A stretch of DNA of 64,000 nt from Nocardioides abyssi (GCF_030412915.1 NZ_JAUHJR010000008.1:1-64000); one strand, 5' to 3'. Positions 1-8,781 are shown, counted from the first letter of the stretch. Numbers and translations: made by a program. Notes: generated by a model not told the origin, from the letters alone.

Positions 1-5
1 GGACA

Positions 6-68
6 CGAGGGCCTCCGGTCAGTGAAGCGGTGAACTAGACAGCTCCACTTCACAACCGGAGGCCTTCG
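6..68. repeat. Long imperfect hairpin
   Basis: A 14-base arm at 6-19 pairs with 55-68 with one mismatch, and an inner arm at 22-30 (GTGAAGCGG) pairs with 45-53 (CCACTTCAC) with one mismatch. This makes one long two-part stem around a loop at 31-44. It could be a bidirectional terminator for a gene left of the window or an end of a mobile element. There is no T-tract directly after it, and no gene is visible in bases 1-248. Confidence 0.5.
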
Positions 69-151
69 TCTGTCAGACAGGCTCACCGATGCCGGGCAGT
101 ACAACCTCCCTGAACATCACACCTAGTCCGCGCCGGCGGCGCACATTTCGT

Positions 152-226
152 CGGCTGGCCGCTGAAAATCTCGGTGGGCCGATGATGTTTCAGCGGCCCA
201 CCGACAGATTCAACGGCTGGCCGCTG
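152..226. repeat. Direct and inverted repeats, possible insertion-sequence remnant
   Basis: The 13-mer CGGCTGGCCGCTG occurs at 152-164 and again at 214-226. Between the copies, TCGGTGGGCCG at 171-181 pairs perfectly with 194-204. Multiple short terminal repeats of this kind occur at the ends of IS21-family elements, but no transposase is visible here, so this is at best a remnant. It could equally be a REP-like element or the terminator of the leftward fadA6 operon, which ends at 249. Confidence 0.35.
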
Positions 227-248
227 GAACATCCAACCCGGCCGACGC

Positions 249-1412
249 TCAGAGCCGCTCGAGGATCGTCACGTTGGCCTGCCCGCCGCCCTCGCACATG
301 GTCTGCAGGCCGTAGCGGCCGCCGGTGCGCTCGAGCTCGTGGAGCAGGGTGGTCATCAGGCGGGTGCCGGTGGCGCCGATAGGGTGGCCCAGGGCGATGC
401 CGCCGCCGTTGACGTTGACCTTCTCGTGGGGGACGCCGATCTCCTCCATCCAGGCCAGCACGACGGGCGCGAAGGCCTCGTTGCACTCGAAGAGGTCGAT
501 GTCGTCGACGGAGAGGCCGGTCTTCTCCAGCGCGTGGCGGGTGGCGCGGATCGGGCCGGTGAGCATCCAGACCGGGTCGTCGCCGCGCACCGAGAGGTGG
601 TGGATGCGGGCGCGCGGGGTGAGCCCGTGGTCGGCGACGGCCTGCTCGGAGGCGATGAGCACCGCCGAGGAGGCGTCGCAGATCTGCGAGGCGACCGCGG
701 CGGTGATGCGGCCGCCGGGGGCGAGCGGCTGGAGCGAGGCCATCTTCTCCAGCGACGTCTCCCGGGGGCACTGATCGACGGAGAAGACCGAGCCGTCCGG
801 CAGCGTCACGGGCGCGACCTCGCGGTCGAAGCGGCCCTCGGCGATCGCGGTCAGGGCCCGCTCGTGGGAGGCCAGGGCGTAGGCCTCGAGCTGCTCGCGG
901 GACAGGTCCCACTTCTCCGCGATCATCTCGGCGGAGCGGAACTGGCTGACCTCCTGGTCGCCGAACCGCTTCTGCCAGCCCGGCGACTCCGCGAACGGAG
1001 TGGTGAAGCCGTACTGCTGGCCGACGAGCATCGCCGCCGAGATCGGGATGGCCGACATGTTCTGCACGCCACCGGCGACGACGAGGTCCTGGGTGCCGGA
1101 CATGACCGCCTGGGCGGCGAAGTGGACCGCCTGCTGCGAGGAGCCGCACTGGCGGTCGATGGTCACGCCGGGCACGTGGTCGGGCAGGCCCGCGACGAGC
1201 CAGGCCGTGCGCGCGACGTCGCCGGCCTGGGAGCCGATCGTGTCGCAGCACCCGAGGATCACGTCGTCGACGGCGCCGGGGTCGACGCCGGTGCGGTCGA
1301 CCAGCGCGGAGATCGAGTGCGCGGCCAGGTCGGCGGAGTGCACGCCGGCGAGCGCCCCTCCGCGCTTGCCGGTCGGCGTGCGGACTGCGTCGACGATGAA
1401 TGCTTCAGGCAT
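249..1412 (-). CDS. fadA6: Thiolase of steroid C/D-ring degradation (FadA6-type)
   Basis: A 387-residue thiolase that would cleave a beta-ketoacyl-CoA produced late in HIP (C/D-ring) breakdown, transferring the acyl group to CoA. The nucleophile lies in DRQCGSSQQ (Cys89). The C-terminal catalytic blocks are ALGHPIGATG (His) and MCEGGG (Cys). The whole protein reads very close to M. tuberculosis FadA6, including the N-terminal VDAVRTPTGKRGGALAG and the end CEGGGQANVTILERL. It is the last gene of the leftward run fadE30-ipdF-kstR2-fadA6, and its ATG lies 8 bases inside the end of kstR2, so the two are probably translationally coupled. Another thiolase of steroid catabolism, FadA5, is the main alternative; the position next to kstR2 favours FadA6. 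Confidence 0.9.
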   Translation of the reverse strand: MPEAFIVDAVRTPTGKRGGALAGVHSADLAAHSISALVDRTGVDPGAVDDVILGCCDTIGSQAGDVARTAWLVAGLPDHVPGVTIDRQCGSSQQAVHFAAQAVMSGTQDLVVAGGVQNMSAIPISAAMLVGQQYGFTTPFAESPGWQKRFGDQEVSQFRSAEMIAEKWDLSREQLEAYALASHERALTAIAEGRFDREVAPVTLPDGSVFSVDQCPRETSLEKMASLQPLAPGGRITAAVASQICDASSAVLIASEQAVADHGLTPRARIHHLSVRGDDPVWMLTGPIRATRHALEKTGLSVDDIDLFECNEAFAPVVLAWMEEIGVPHEKVNVNGGGIALGHPIGATGTRLMTTLLHELERTGGRYGLQTMCEGGGQANVTILERL

Positions 1413-2013
1413 GGGCGATCCCGTCTAGGAGGATGGTGAGGTACTGGTCCGCGACGTCGGTGTGGGTGAGCTTGCCGCCGGGGCGGTACCAGCGCACCGC
1501 CACCCAGACCGTGTCGCGGATGAAGCGGTAGGTGAGCTCGACGTCCAGGTCGGGCCGCAGCGCGCCGGAGGCCAGCCCGTCCTCGAGCAGCGTGATCCAC
1601 ACGTCGCGCGACTGGGCGTTGCGCTCGGCGAGGTAGGCGAAGCGCTCCTGCTGGCCGAGGAAGTCGGCCTCGTTCTGGAAGATCGCCACCTCGTGGCGGT
1701 GCCGGTCGATCGCCTCGAAGGAGAGCCGCACGGCCCGCTCGATCTTGGTCCGTGCGTCGTCGTCGCTGCGCAGGACCTCGTCGTACGCCGCGAACAGCTC
1801 GGCCTGGAACGACGACAGGATCTCGTCGACCATCGACTCCTTGGAGTCGAAGTGGTGGTAGAGGCTGCCCGAGAGGATCCCGGCGGCGTCGGCGATGTCG
1901 CGGACGGTCGTGTTCTTGAAGCCCCGGTCGGCGAAGAGCTCCGCGGCGATCGACAGCAGCTCTCGCCGGCGTCCGGTCGCTGCGGTGGTCGGGTGCGCGC
2001 CCTCGGTGCTCAT
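1405..2013 (-). CDS. kstR2: TetR-family repressor KstR2
   Basis: A 202-residue TetR regulator. The N-terminal helix-turn-helix (about residues 17-60) contains FADRGFKNTTVRDIADAAGI followed by LSGSLYHHF. The ligand-binding part ends with FIRDTVWVAVRWYRPGG, which I recognise as the KstR2 signature region. In mycobacteria KstR2 is released from DNA by HIP-CoA and controls the C/D-ring genes, which are exactly the genes around it here. It lies 12 bases downstream of ipdF and overlaps fadA6, so it is probably autoregulated from the palindrome at 4051-4068. Confidence 0.92.
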   Translation of the reverse strand: MSTEGAHPTTAATGRRRELLSIAAELFADRGFKNTTVRDIADAAGILSGSLYHHFDSKESMVDEILSSFQAELFAAYDEVLRSDDDARTKIERAVRLSFEAIDRHRHEVAIFQNEADFLGQQERFAYLAERNAQSRDVWITLLEDGLASGALRPDLDVELTYRFIRDTVWVAVRWYRPGGKLTHTDVADQYLTILLDGIAHA

Positions 2014-2025
2014 GGGGAGATCGTC

Positions 2026-2829
2026 CTACGCCTGCTGGCTGGAGACGGCGACGACCTCGCCGGTCATGTACGACGCGTAGTCGCTGGCCAGGAAGACCAT
2101 GACGTTCGCGACCTCCCACGGCTCGGCGGCCCGCCCGAACGCCTCGCGCGACTTCAGCTCGGCGAGCAGCTCGTCGGAGGTCACCTTGGCGAGGAACGGG
2201 TGCATGGCCAGGCTCGGGCTGACCGCGTTGACGCGGATGCCGTGCGGGGCGAGGTCGATCGCGGAGCAGCGGGTCAGCGCCATGACGCCGGCCTTGGCCG
2301 CGGCGTAGTGCGCCTGCCCCTTCTGGGCGCGCCACCCGATGACGGAGGCGTTGTTGACGATGACGCCCTTCTTCCCAGCCGCGACCATCCGCTGGCCGGC
2401 GGCGCGCACGCAGCGGAACGTGCCGGTGAGGGTGATGTCGAGGACGCGCAGCCACTGCTCGTCGGTCATCTCCAGCACGCTGGCCGTGCCGCCGAGGCCC
2501 GCGTTGTTGACCATGACGTCCACGCCGCCGAGCTCGTCGGCGACGTCGAGCAGCGCGGCCACCTGCGCCTCGTCGGTGACGTCGCAGACCCGCTGGCGCA
2601 CGCGCTCGGCGCCGAACTCCGCGGCCAGCGCCTCCTCTGCCTCTGCCAGGCGGCGCTCGTGGGTGTCGCTGAAGACGACCGCCTTGGCGCCCTCCTCCAG
2701 CACGCGGCGCACGACGGCGGCGCCGATGCCCGCGCCGGCAGCGGCGGTCACGACGACGACCTTGCCGGCCAGCAGGTCGTGGCCCGGCACGTAGGCGGGG
2801 GCGGGCTGCTCGGGACGGGTGGTGGTCAT
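2026..2829 (-). CDS. ipdF: Short-chain dehydrogenase IpdF
   Basis: A 267-residue SDR enzyme expected to oxidise a ring hydroxyl of a HIP-CoA-derived intermediate with NAD(P)+. The nucleotide-binding glycine motif is TAAAGAGIG (about residues 28-36). NNAG lies at 108-111, and the catalytic set is Ser162 in NNASVIG with Tyr175 and Lys179 in HYAAAKAG. The stretch ASVIGWRAQKGQAHYAAAKA and the C-terminus with YMTGEVVAVS match the M. tuberculosis IpdF type. It abuts fadE30, whose stop codon immediately precedes its ATG, and sits in the kstR2 operon. Confidence 0.88.
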   Translation of the reverse strand: MTTTRPEQPAPAYVPGHDLLAGKVVVVTAAAGAGIGAAVVRRVLEEGAKAVVFSDTHERRLAEAEEALAAEFGAERVRQRVCDVTDEAQVAALLDVADELGGVDVMVNNAGLGGTASVLEMTDEQWLRVLDITLTGTFRCVRAAGQRMVAAGKKGVIVNNASVIGWRAQKGQAHYAAAKAGVMALTRCSAIDLAPHGIRVNAVSPSLAMHPFLAKVTSDELLAELKSREAFGRAAEPWEVANVMVFLASDYASYMTGEVVAVSSQQA

Positions 2830-4038
2830 TCAGACGCCTTTCGGTTCACGCGGGAGCCCGAGCACGCGCTCGGCCAGGATGTTGCGCTGCACCTCGTCGC
2901 TGCCGCCGTAGATCGAGTCGGCGCGCGCGAAGAGGAAGAGTCGTTGCCACTCGTCGAGGTCGTACGGCGCGGCGCGGGCGGTCAGCCCGGCGGTGCCGAG
3001 CACGTCCATCGCGACCTCGCCGAGCCGCTTGTGCCACGCGGCCCACACGAGCTTGAAGATCGACGCCGCTCCCCCGCCGGCCGCGGAGTCCTCGCCGCCG
3101 GTGACGGCCGAGAGCCCCCGCATCGCGTTGAAGCGCATCACCTCGAGCTCGACGGTGAGGTCGGCGAGCCGGTCGCGCAGCAGCGGGTCGTCGATCGCGC
3201 CGTTGGCCTTCGCGAGGTCGACGACCCCGCGCAGCTCGCGGGCGAAGCCGACGACCTGGCCGAGCACGGAGACGCCGCGCTCGAAGCCGAGCAGTCCCAT
3301 CGCCACCCGCCAGCCCTGGCCGGGCTCGCCGACGACGAGGTCGGCGTCGGTGCGGGCGCCGGTGAGGAAGACCTCGTTGAACTCCGAGCCACCGGTCAGC
3401 TGCTCGATCGGGCGGACCTCGACGCCCTCCTGGTCCAGCGGCACGAGGAGAAAGGAGAGACCGTGGTGGCGCTGCGACCCGGGCTCGGTGCGGGCGACGA
3501 CGAAGACCCACTGGGAGAAGTGGGCGTTCGAGGTCCACACCTTCTGCCCGTCGATGACCCACTGCGGCCCGTCGGGGCCGTCCTCGAGGCGCGCCTTGGT
3601 CTGGACGTTGGCGAGGTCGGAGCCGGCGCCGGGCTCGGAGTAGCCCTGCGCCCACAGCTCCTCGACCGCGCGGATCCGGGGCAGGAAGCGCTGCTGCTGC
3701 TCGGGGGTGCCGAAGGCGATGAGCGTGGGGCCGAGCAGCTCCTCGCCGAGGTGGTTGAGCCGCGCGGGGGCGTTCGACCGGGCGTACTCCTCGTGGAAGA
3801 TCACCTGCTGCGACAGCGACAGCCCGCGCCCGCCGTGCTCGGTCGGCCAGCCCACGCACGTCCAGCCGTGCTCGGCGAGCAGGCGGTTCCAGGCGAGCCG
3901 CTCCTCGATCGCCTCGTGGTCGCGACCCGGACCGCCGAGGCCCTTGAGCGCGGCGTGCTCGCCGCGCAGGTGCTCCTCGAGGAAGTCCCGCACCTCGGCA
4001 CGGAAGGCCTCGTCCTCGGCCGAGTAGGTCAGGTCCAC
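2830..4038 (-). CDS. fadE30: Acyl-CoA dehydrogenase FadE30
   Basis: An FAD-dependent acyl-CoA dehydrogenase, expected to catalyse the first desaturation of the HIP-CoA side chain. Diagnostic stretches are LKGLGGPGRDHEAIEERLAW near the N-terminus, QGYSEPGAGSDLA (flavin/substrate region) and the C-terminal DSIYGGSDEVQRNILAERVL. The residue usually Glu in the YEG motif is Gly here. I start at the GTG at 4038 (402 residues, VDLTYSAEDEAF). A longer reading from a TTG at 4059 would begin inside the palindromic operator and adds no family sequence. It is divergent from fadD3. Confidence 0.88.
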   Translation of the reverse strand: MDLTYSAEDEAFRAEVRDFLEEHLRGEHAALKGLGGPGRDHEAIEERLAWNRLLAEHGWTCVGWPTEHGGRGLSLSQQVIFHEEYARSNAPARLNHLGEELLGPTLIAFGTPEQQQRFLPRIRAVEELWAQGYSEPGAGSDLANVQTKARLEDGPDGPQWVIDGQKVWTSNAHFSQWVFVVARTEPGSQRHHGLSFLLVPLDQEGVEVRPIEQLTGGSEFNEVFLTGARTDADLVVGEPGQGWRVAMGLLGFERGVSVLGQVVGFARELRGVVDLAKANGAIDDPLLRDRLADLTVELEVMRFNAMRGLSAVTGGEDSAAGGGAASIFKLVWAAWHKRLGEVAMDVLGTAGLTARAAPYDLDEWQRLFLFARADSIYGGSDEVQRNILAERVLGLPREPKGV

Positions 4039-4050
4039 GGGTGCTACAGT

Positions 4051-4068
4051 ACCAAGCAATTGCTTGGT
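4051..4068. promoter_or_regulatory. 18-bp perfect palindrome between fadE30 and fadD3, probable KstR2 operator
   Basis: ACCAAGCAATTGCTTGGT is a perfect palindrome in the divergent gap, 12 bases upstream of the fadE30 GTG and 34 bases upstream of the fadD3 ATG. The described mycobacterial KstR2 motif has CAAG and CTTG arms two bases apart. The arms are present here but the gap is six bases. Position between the two KstR2-type operons makes it the obvious operator for the local TetR protein, possibly with altered half-site spacing. Confidence 0.75.
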
Positions 4069-4102
4069 TGGGCACCAGGGACCTCAGGAGGTGACGGTGA
4101 CG

Positions 4103-5671
4103 ATGGCGGCGGAGCAGACGATCCCGGCCGCGCTCGGCGCGGCGGCGGACCGTTTCGGCGACCACCCGGCGTACGTCGAGGACGGCGAGATCGTCACCTT
4201 CCTCGAGCTGCTGCGCCGCGTGCGGCGCGCGGCGCGGGCGTACGTCGCCCTCGGACTGCGTCCCGGTGACCGGGTGTGCGTGTGGGCGCCCAACAGCGTC
4301 GACTGGGTCGTGGCCGCGCTCGCGACGTCGTACGCCGGCGGCGTGCTCGTCCCGCTGAACTCCCGCTACACCGCCCACGAGGTCGCCGACGTGGTCGAGC
4401 GGACCGCCGCGCGGCTGGTGGTCGTGGCCGACGGGTTCCTGGGGCGCACCCAGCTCGCCGACCTGCGGGCGACCGGCGAGCACCCCTCGGTGCTGGCGCT
4501 CGTGGACCTCGCCGACCTCGGCGGGCTCGACATGAGCGATGTGACCACCGCCGACGTCGACGCGATCGCGGAGTCGGTCTCCCCCGACGACGTCGCCGAC
4601 ATCCTCTTCACCTCCGGCACGACCGGCCGCAGCAAGGGCGCGATGTCCGCCCACCGCCAGACCGTGGGCGTGGCCCGCGCCTGGGGCGAGCTCGGCGGCG
4701 TGACCGGCGAGGACCGCTACCTGGCGCTCAACCCGTTCTTCCACTCCTTCGGCTACAAGGTCGGCATCGTCACCGGCCTGGTCACCGGCGCGACGCTCTA
4801 CCCGCTCGCGACGTTCGACCTCGAGCTGACGATGCGGCTCGTCGAGCAGGAGCGGATCACCGTGCTGCCCGGTGCGCCGACGATCTACCAGTCGCTGCTG
4901 GCCGCGCCCGGCCGCGAGCAGCGCGACCTGTCCTCGCTGCGGCTCGCCGTCACCGGCGCCGCGGTCGTGCCCGTCGTGCTCGTCGAGCGGATGCGGCAGC
5001 CGGCCCCCGAGGGCCTGGGCTTCGACCAGGTCGTCACCGCGTTCGGGATGACCGAGGCGGTCGTGGCCACGATGGCGCGCGCCGGCGACCCCGCCGACCT
5101 GGTCGCCAGCACCTGCGGCCGCGCGATCCCCGGCATGGAGGCCCGCATCGACGCTCCGTCCGGCGAAGGGGCCGGCGAGCTGCTGCTGCGCGGCGACTAC
5201 GTGATGCTCGGCTACCTCGACGACGAGGAGGCCACGGCAGCCGCGATCGACGCGGACGGCTGGCTGCACACCGGTGACGTCGGCACGCTCGACGAGGCCG
5301 GCAACCTGCGGATCACCGACCGGCTCAAGGACATGTACATCTCCGGCGGCTTCAACGTCTACCCCGCCGAGGTCGAGCAGCTGCTCGCCCGGCTCGAGGG
5401 CGTGGCGGACGTCGCGGTCGTCGGGGTCCCGGACGAGCGGATGGGCGAGGTCGGGGCGGCGTACGTCGTCCGCGCGGCCGGCCCGGCGGGCGAGGCGCTC
5501 ACCGCCGACGACGTCGTCGCGTGGTGCAAGGAGCGGCTGGCCAACTTCAAGGTCCCGCGGCGCGTGGCGTTCCTCGACGCCCTGCCGCGGAACCTGTCCG
5601 GCAAGGTGCTCAAGACCGAGCTCCGATCCCAGCCCAGAGACCAGCCCGAAGACCAGCTCAGGAGCGAGTAG
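4103..5671 (+). CDS. fadD3: HIP-CoA ligase FadD3 (acyl-CoA synthetase)
   Basis: A 522-residue ANL-superfamily adenylate-forming ligase. FadD3 converts HIP, the bicyclic acid left after rings A and B are removed, to HIP-CoA. The AMP-binding motif is FTSGTTGRSKG, followed by NPFFHSFGYK and, in the C-terminal domain, GWLHTGDVG and ITDRLKDMYISGGFNVYPAE. The catalytic Lys lies in NLSGKVLKTE at the end. I chose ATG 4103 because AGGAGGT at 4086-4092 is well placed; a TTG at 4064 falls inside the operator. It heads the operon fadD3-fadE31-fadE32-fadE33 and is divergent from the kstR2 operon, as in M. tuberculosis. Confidence 0.92.
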   Translation: MAAEQTIPAALGAAADRFGDHPAYVEDGEIVTFLELLRRVRRAARAYVALGLRPGDRVCVWAPNSVDWVVAALATSYAGGVLVPLNSRYTAHEVADVVERTAARLVVVADGFLGRTQLADLRATGEHPSVLALVDLADLGGLDMSDVTTADVDAIAESVSPDDVADILFTSGTTGRSKGAMSAHRQTVGVARAWGELGGVTGEDRYLALNPFFHSFGYKVGIVTGLVTGATLYPLATFDLELTMRLVEQERITVLPGAPTIYQSLLAAPGREQRDLSSLRLAVTGAAVVPVVLVERMRQPAPEGLGFDQVVTAFGMTEAVVATMARAGDPADLVASTCGRAIPGMEARIDAPSGEGAGELLLRGDYVMLGYLDDEEATAAAIDADGWLHTGDVGTLDEAGNLRITDRLKDMYISGGFNVYPAEVEQLLARLEGVADVAVVGVPDERMGEVGAAYVVRAAGPAGEALTADDVVAWCKERLANFKVPRRVAFLDALPRNLSGKVLKTELRSQPRDQPEDQLRSE

Positions 5672-6817
5672 ATGGACCTGACCCTGTCCGAGTCGGAGCT
5701 GGCCTTCCAGGCCGAGGCGCGGGAGTGGCTGGCCGCCAACGTGCCGGCCGAGCCGCTGCCCTCGATGGACACCGAGGCCGGCTGGAGGGCCCACCAGGAG
5801 TGGGAGGCCCGGCTCGCCGAGGCCCGCTGGTCGGTCGTGTCCTGGCCGACGGAGTACTCCGGCCGCGAGGCGTCCCTGGTGGAGTGGGTGGTCTTCGAGG
5901 AGGAGTACTACCGCGCCGGTGCGCCCGGCCGCGTCTCCCAGAACGGCATCTTCCTGCTCGCGCCGATCATCTTCGACCACGGCACGCAGGAGCAGCAGGA
6001 CCGCTTCCTGCCGACGATGGCGACCGGCGAGCGGATCTGGGCGCAGTGCTGGTCCGAGCCCGAGGCCGGCTCCGACCTGGCGTCGCTGCGCTCGACCGCC
6101 CGGCGCGACGACGAGCGCGGCGGCTGGGTGCTCAACGGGCAGAAGACCTGGTCCTCACGGGCGGCCCTCGCCCACTGGGGCTTCGGCCTCTTCCGCTCCG
6201 ACCCCGAGGCGCAGCGCCACGCAGGGCTGACCTACTTCCTCTTCCCCCTCGACGCCGACGGGATCACCGTGCGGCCGATCGCGCAGCTCGACGGCGAGGC
6301 CGGCTTCGCCGAGGTGTTCTTCGAGGACGTCTTCGTCCCGGACTCCGACGTGCTCGGCGCGCCCGGCGACGGGTGGCGGGTCGCCATGTCGACCGCCGGC
6401 AACGAGCGCGGCCTCTCGCTGCGCTCCCCCGGCCGGTTCTGCGCCGCCGCGGACCGGCTCGTCGAGCTCTTCCGCTCGACCGAGCAGCCGCCCGCGGGCG
6501 CCGGCGACCGGGTGGTCGACGCGTGGGTCCGGGCCCAGGCCTACCGGCTCTACACGTGGGGCACGGTGACCCGGCTCGCCGCCGGCGGCGACATGGGCGC
6601 CGCGGGGTCGGTCAACAAGGTCTTCTGGTCCGAGCTCGACATCGCGCTGCACGAGACCGCGCTCGACCTGCTCGGGCCCGAGGCCGAGGTCGCCTCGCCG
6701 TGGCTGGACGGCTACACGTTCTCGCTCTCCGGCCCGATCTACGCCGGCACCAACGAGATCCAGCGCAACATCGTCGCCGAGCGGATCCTCGGCCTGCCGC
6801 GGGAGGTCCGCAAGTGA
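5672..6817 (+). CDS. fadE31: Acyl-CoA dehydrogenase FadE31
   Basis: A 381-residue acyl-CoA dehydrogenase of the steroid C/D-ring pathway. It contains the flavin-side motif AQCWSEPEAGSDLASLRSTA and the C-terminal GPIYAGTNEIQRNIVAERIL. Its opening (MDLTLSESELAFQAEAREWL) and the block LVEWVVFEEEYYRAGAPGR match the FadE31 type. It starts at the base after the fadD3 stop and overlaps fadE32 by four bases. Steroid dehydrogenases of this class usually work as heteromers of a full and a degenerate subunit; fadE32 and fadE33 are the natural partners. The exact substrate cannot be read from sequence. Confidence 0.87.
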   Translation: MDLTLSESELAFQAEAREWLAANVPAEPLPSMDTEAGWRAHQEWEARLAEARWSVVSWPTEYSGREASLVEWVVFEEEYYRAGAPGRVSQNGIFLLAPIIFDHGTQEQQDRFLPTMATGERIWAQCWSEPEAGSDLASLRSTARRDDERGGWVLNGQKTWSSRAALAHWGFGLFRSDPEAQRHAGLTYFLFPLDADGITVRPIAQLDGEAGFAEVFFEDVFVPDSDVLGAPGDGWRVAMSTAGNERGLSLRSPGRFCAAADRLVELFRSTEQPPAGAGDRVVDAWVRAQAYRLYTWGTVTRLAAGGDMGAAGSVNKVFWSELDIALHETALDLLGPEAEVASPWLDGYTFSLSGPIYAGTNEIQRNIVAERILGLPREVRK

Positions 6818-7701
6818 GGTTCGTGCTCGACGGGGACCAGCGCGACTTCGCCGGCGCGCTCGAGTCGCTCCTCTCCGGCGCCGACACCGTCGCCGCCGCG
6901 CGCGCCTGGGCCGACGGCGACCACGCCCCCGGCCTGGCGCTGTGGCGCCGGCTTGCCGAGCTCGGGGTGCTCTCGCTGGCCACCGACGCCACCCCGGTCG
7001 AGGTGGCGATCGCGTTCGAAGCGCTGGGCCGGCACGCGGTCCCCGGGCCGTGGATCGAGTCCGCGGCGTACCTCCCGGTCGCGCTCGGCCGCGAGGTCGA
7101 GGGCGTCGCCACCGTGGCGCTGCCGCCGCACGTGCCGCACGCGCTCGACGCCGACGTCGCCGACGAGGTGTACGTCGGCAGCACGCTCGTCGACGAGGTC
7201 GGTGAGCAGCTGGGCTCGGTCGACCCCACCCGGCGGCTGTTCCGGGTGGTGGGCGACGGTCCGGTCGACCTCGACGGCCCGGTCCGCGAGGCGTTCGACC
7301 TCGCCGTCCTCGCCACCGCCGCCGAGCTGCTCGGCGCGGGCGAGCGGGTGCTCGCCGACGCGGTCGCCTACGTCAAGCAGCGCAAGCAGTTCGGTCGGGA
7401 GATCGGGTCGTACCAGGCGATCAAGCACGCGCTGGCCGACGTGCGGATCGCCCTCGACTTCGCCCGGCCCCTGGTGCACGGCGCCGCGCTCGGCGAGGTC
7501 GACGTCTCGGCGGCGAAGGTCGCCTGCGGCGACGCGGCGTACCTCGCCTCCCGCACGGGCCTGCAGGTGCACGGCGCGATCGGCTACACCCAGGAGCTCG
7601 ACCTGAGCCTGTGGTTGACCCGGATCCGCGCCCTGGTGACCGCCTGGGGCACGCCGGCCTTCCACCGCGGGCGGCTGCTCCAGCAGCTCGGGGCGAGCTG
7701 A
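6814..7701 (+). CDS. fadE32: Acyl-CoA dehydrogenase subunit FadE32
   Basis: A 295-residue acyl-CoA dehydrogenase-like subunit. It is shorter than a standard family member because the N-terminal helical region is reduced. The C-terminal domain is conserved: VAYVKQRKQFGREIGSYQAI, AAKVACGDAAYLASRTGLQV and HGAIGYTQELDLSLWL. I start at GTG 6814, which overlaps the fadE31 TGA; no ATG fits. VATVALPPHVPHALDADV matches the FadE32 type. Probably a subunit of a heteromeric dehydrogenase with FadE31 in C/D-ring breakdown. Confidence 0.85.
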   Translation: MRFVLDGDQRDFAGALESLLSGADTVAAARAWADGDHAPGLALWRRLAELGVLSLATDATPVEVAIAFEALGRHAVPGPWIESAAYLPVALGREVEGVATVALPPHVPHALDADVADEVYVGSTLVDEVGEQLGSVDPTRRLFRVVGDGPVDLDGPVREAFDLAVLATAAELLGAGERVLADAVAYVKQRKQFGREIGSYQAIKHALADVRIALDFARPLVHGAALGEVDVSAAKVACGDAAYLASRTGLQVHGAIGYTQELDLSLWLTRIRALVTAWGTPAFHRGRLLQQLGAS

Positions 7702-8684
7702 TGGACTTCGCGCTCACCGAGGAGCAGCAGGAGCTCGCCTCGACGGTCCGCTCGCTGCTGGCCAAGCGGGCCGACCCGCGGGTGGAGACCTACGACGAGC
7801 AGCTGTGGCAGCTGCTGTGCGAGCAGATCGGCGTGGCCGCGCTCGGCATCCCCGAGGAGCACGGGGGCGCGGGGTTCAGCCTGTTCGAGTCGCTCGTCGC
7901 GCTCGAGGAGGTCGGCCGGTCCCTGGTGCCGTCGCCGCTGCTGTCCTCGCTGGTCACCTCGGAGGCGCTGCTGGCCGGGGCGAACGAGGACGCCAGGGGC
8001 GAGCTGCTCCCCCGGCTCGCGGGCGGTGAGGTGGGCGCGTTCGTGGACGCGACCGGTGGCCGCACCACGGTGCCGGACGTGCTCGACGGCGACCTCGCGA
8101 CCGTCCTGGTCGCCGCCACCGACGACGGGCTGTGGCTGCTGGACGCCGACGCGACCGCCCGGGAGTGGACGCCGTCGATGGACCAGACGATCCGGCTGGC
8201 CCGCGTCGAGGTCGACACCGCGGCCGCGACCCGCATCGGGGACGGCCCGGCCGCCGCGGCGCGCGCGGCGCTGGTGGGGGCCGCGGGCGTCGCCGCGCTC
8301 CAGGTCGGCACGGCCGCCCGGGCGCTGGAGATGACGGTCGCCTACTCGAAGGAGCGGGTGCAGTTCGGTCGCCCGATCGGTTCCTTCCAGGCGCTCAAGC
8401 ACCGGATGGCCGACATGCTGGTGCGGGTCGAGATGGCCCGCTCGGCGTCCTGGGCGGCGGCGTACGCCGTCTCGGGCGGCACCGCCGACGCCGAGCGCCT
8501 GGCGCACGTCGCGGGGGCGTACTGCTCCGACGCGCTGACCTCGATCGCCGCCGAGACCGTGCAGCTGCACGGCGGCATCGCGATCACCTGGGAGCACGAC
8601 GCGCACCTGGTGCTCAAGCGGGCGCACTCCCTCGGCCAGCTCTTCGGCACGGCGCGTGCGCATCGCGCTGCCGTGCCTCTCTGA
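7701..8684 (+). CDS. fadE33: Acyl-CoA dehydrogenase subunit FadE33
   Basis: A 327-residue acyl-CoA dehydrogenase-like protein beginning MDFALTEEQQELASTVRSLL. ATG 7701 overlaps the fadE32 stop (TGATG), indicating coupling; longer upstream readings are out-of-family. The C-terminal domain has YSKERVQFGRPIGSFQALKH and LHGGIAITWEHDAHL, where other members have the ring around HGGxGYT. Position after fadE32 is the same as in the mycobacterial KstR2 regulon. Last gene of the fadD3 operon; likely a partner subunit for FadE31 or FadE32. Confidence 0.85.
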   Translation: MDFALTEEQQELASTVRSLLAKRADPRVETYDEQLWQLLCEQIGVAALGIPEEHGGAGFSLFESLVALEEVGRSLVPSPLLSSLVTSEALLAGANEDARGELLPRLAGGEVGAFVDATGGRTTVPDVLDGDLATVLVAATDDGLWLLDADATAREWTPSMDQTIRLARVEVDTAAATRIGDGPAAAARAALVGAAGVAALQVGTAARALEMTVAYSKERVQFGRPIGSFQALKHRMADMLVRVEMARSASWAAAYAVSGGTADAERLAHVAGAYCSDALTSIAAETVQLHGGIAITWEHDAHLVLKRAHSLGQLFGTARAHRAAVPL

Positions 8685-8781
8685 CACCGCGCGCAGACCT
8701 GTGAGGAACGACACCGGGCTGTTCCTCCGCCGTTCCCGATCTGTGCCTGTGACCTGCAGAAACGCCGACTAAGTTGAGGAC

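Noticed and set aside
4064-4102. TTG start of fadD3 at 4064 and of fadE30 at 4059
   Set aside because: Both begin inside the palindromic operator; ATG 4103 with AGGAGGT and GTG 4038 fit the families better.
5521-6813. N-terminal extension of the FadE32 frame and other long high-GC frames over the steroid genes
   Set aside because: Shadow frames typical of high-GC DNA; Arg/Pro/Ala-rich and out-of-family.
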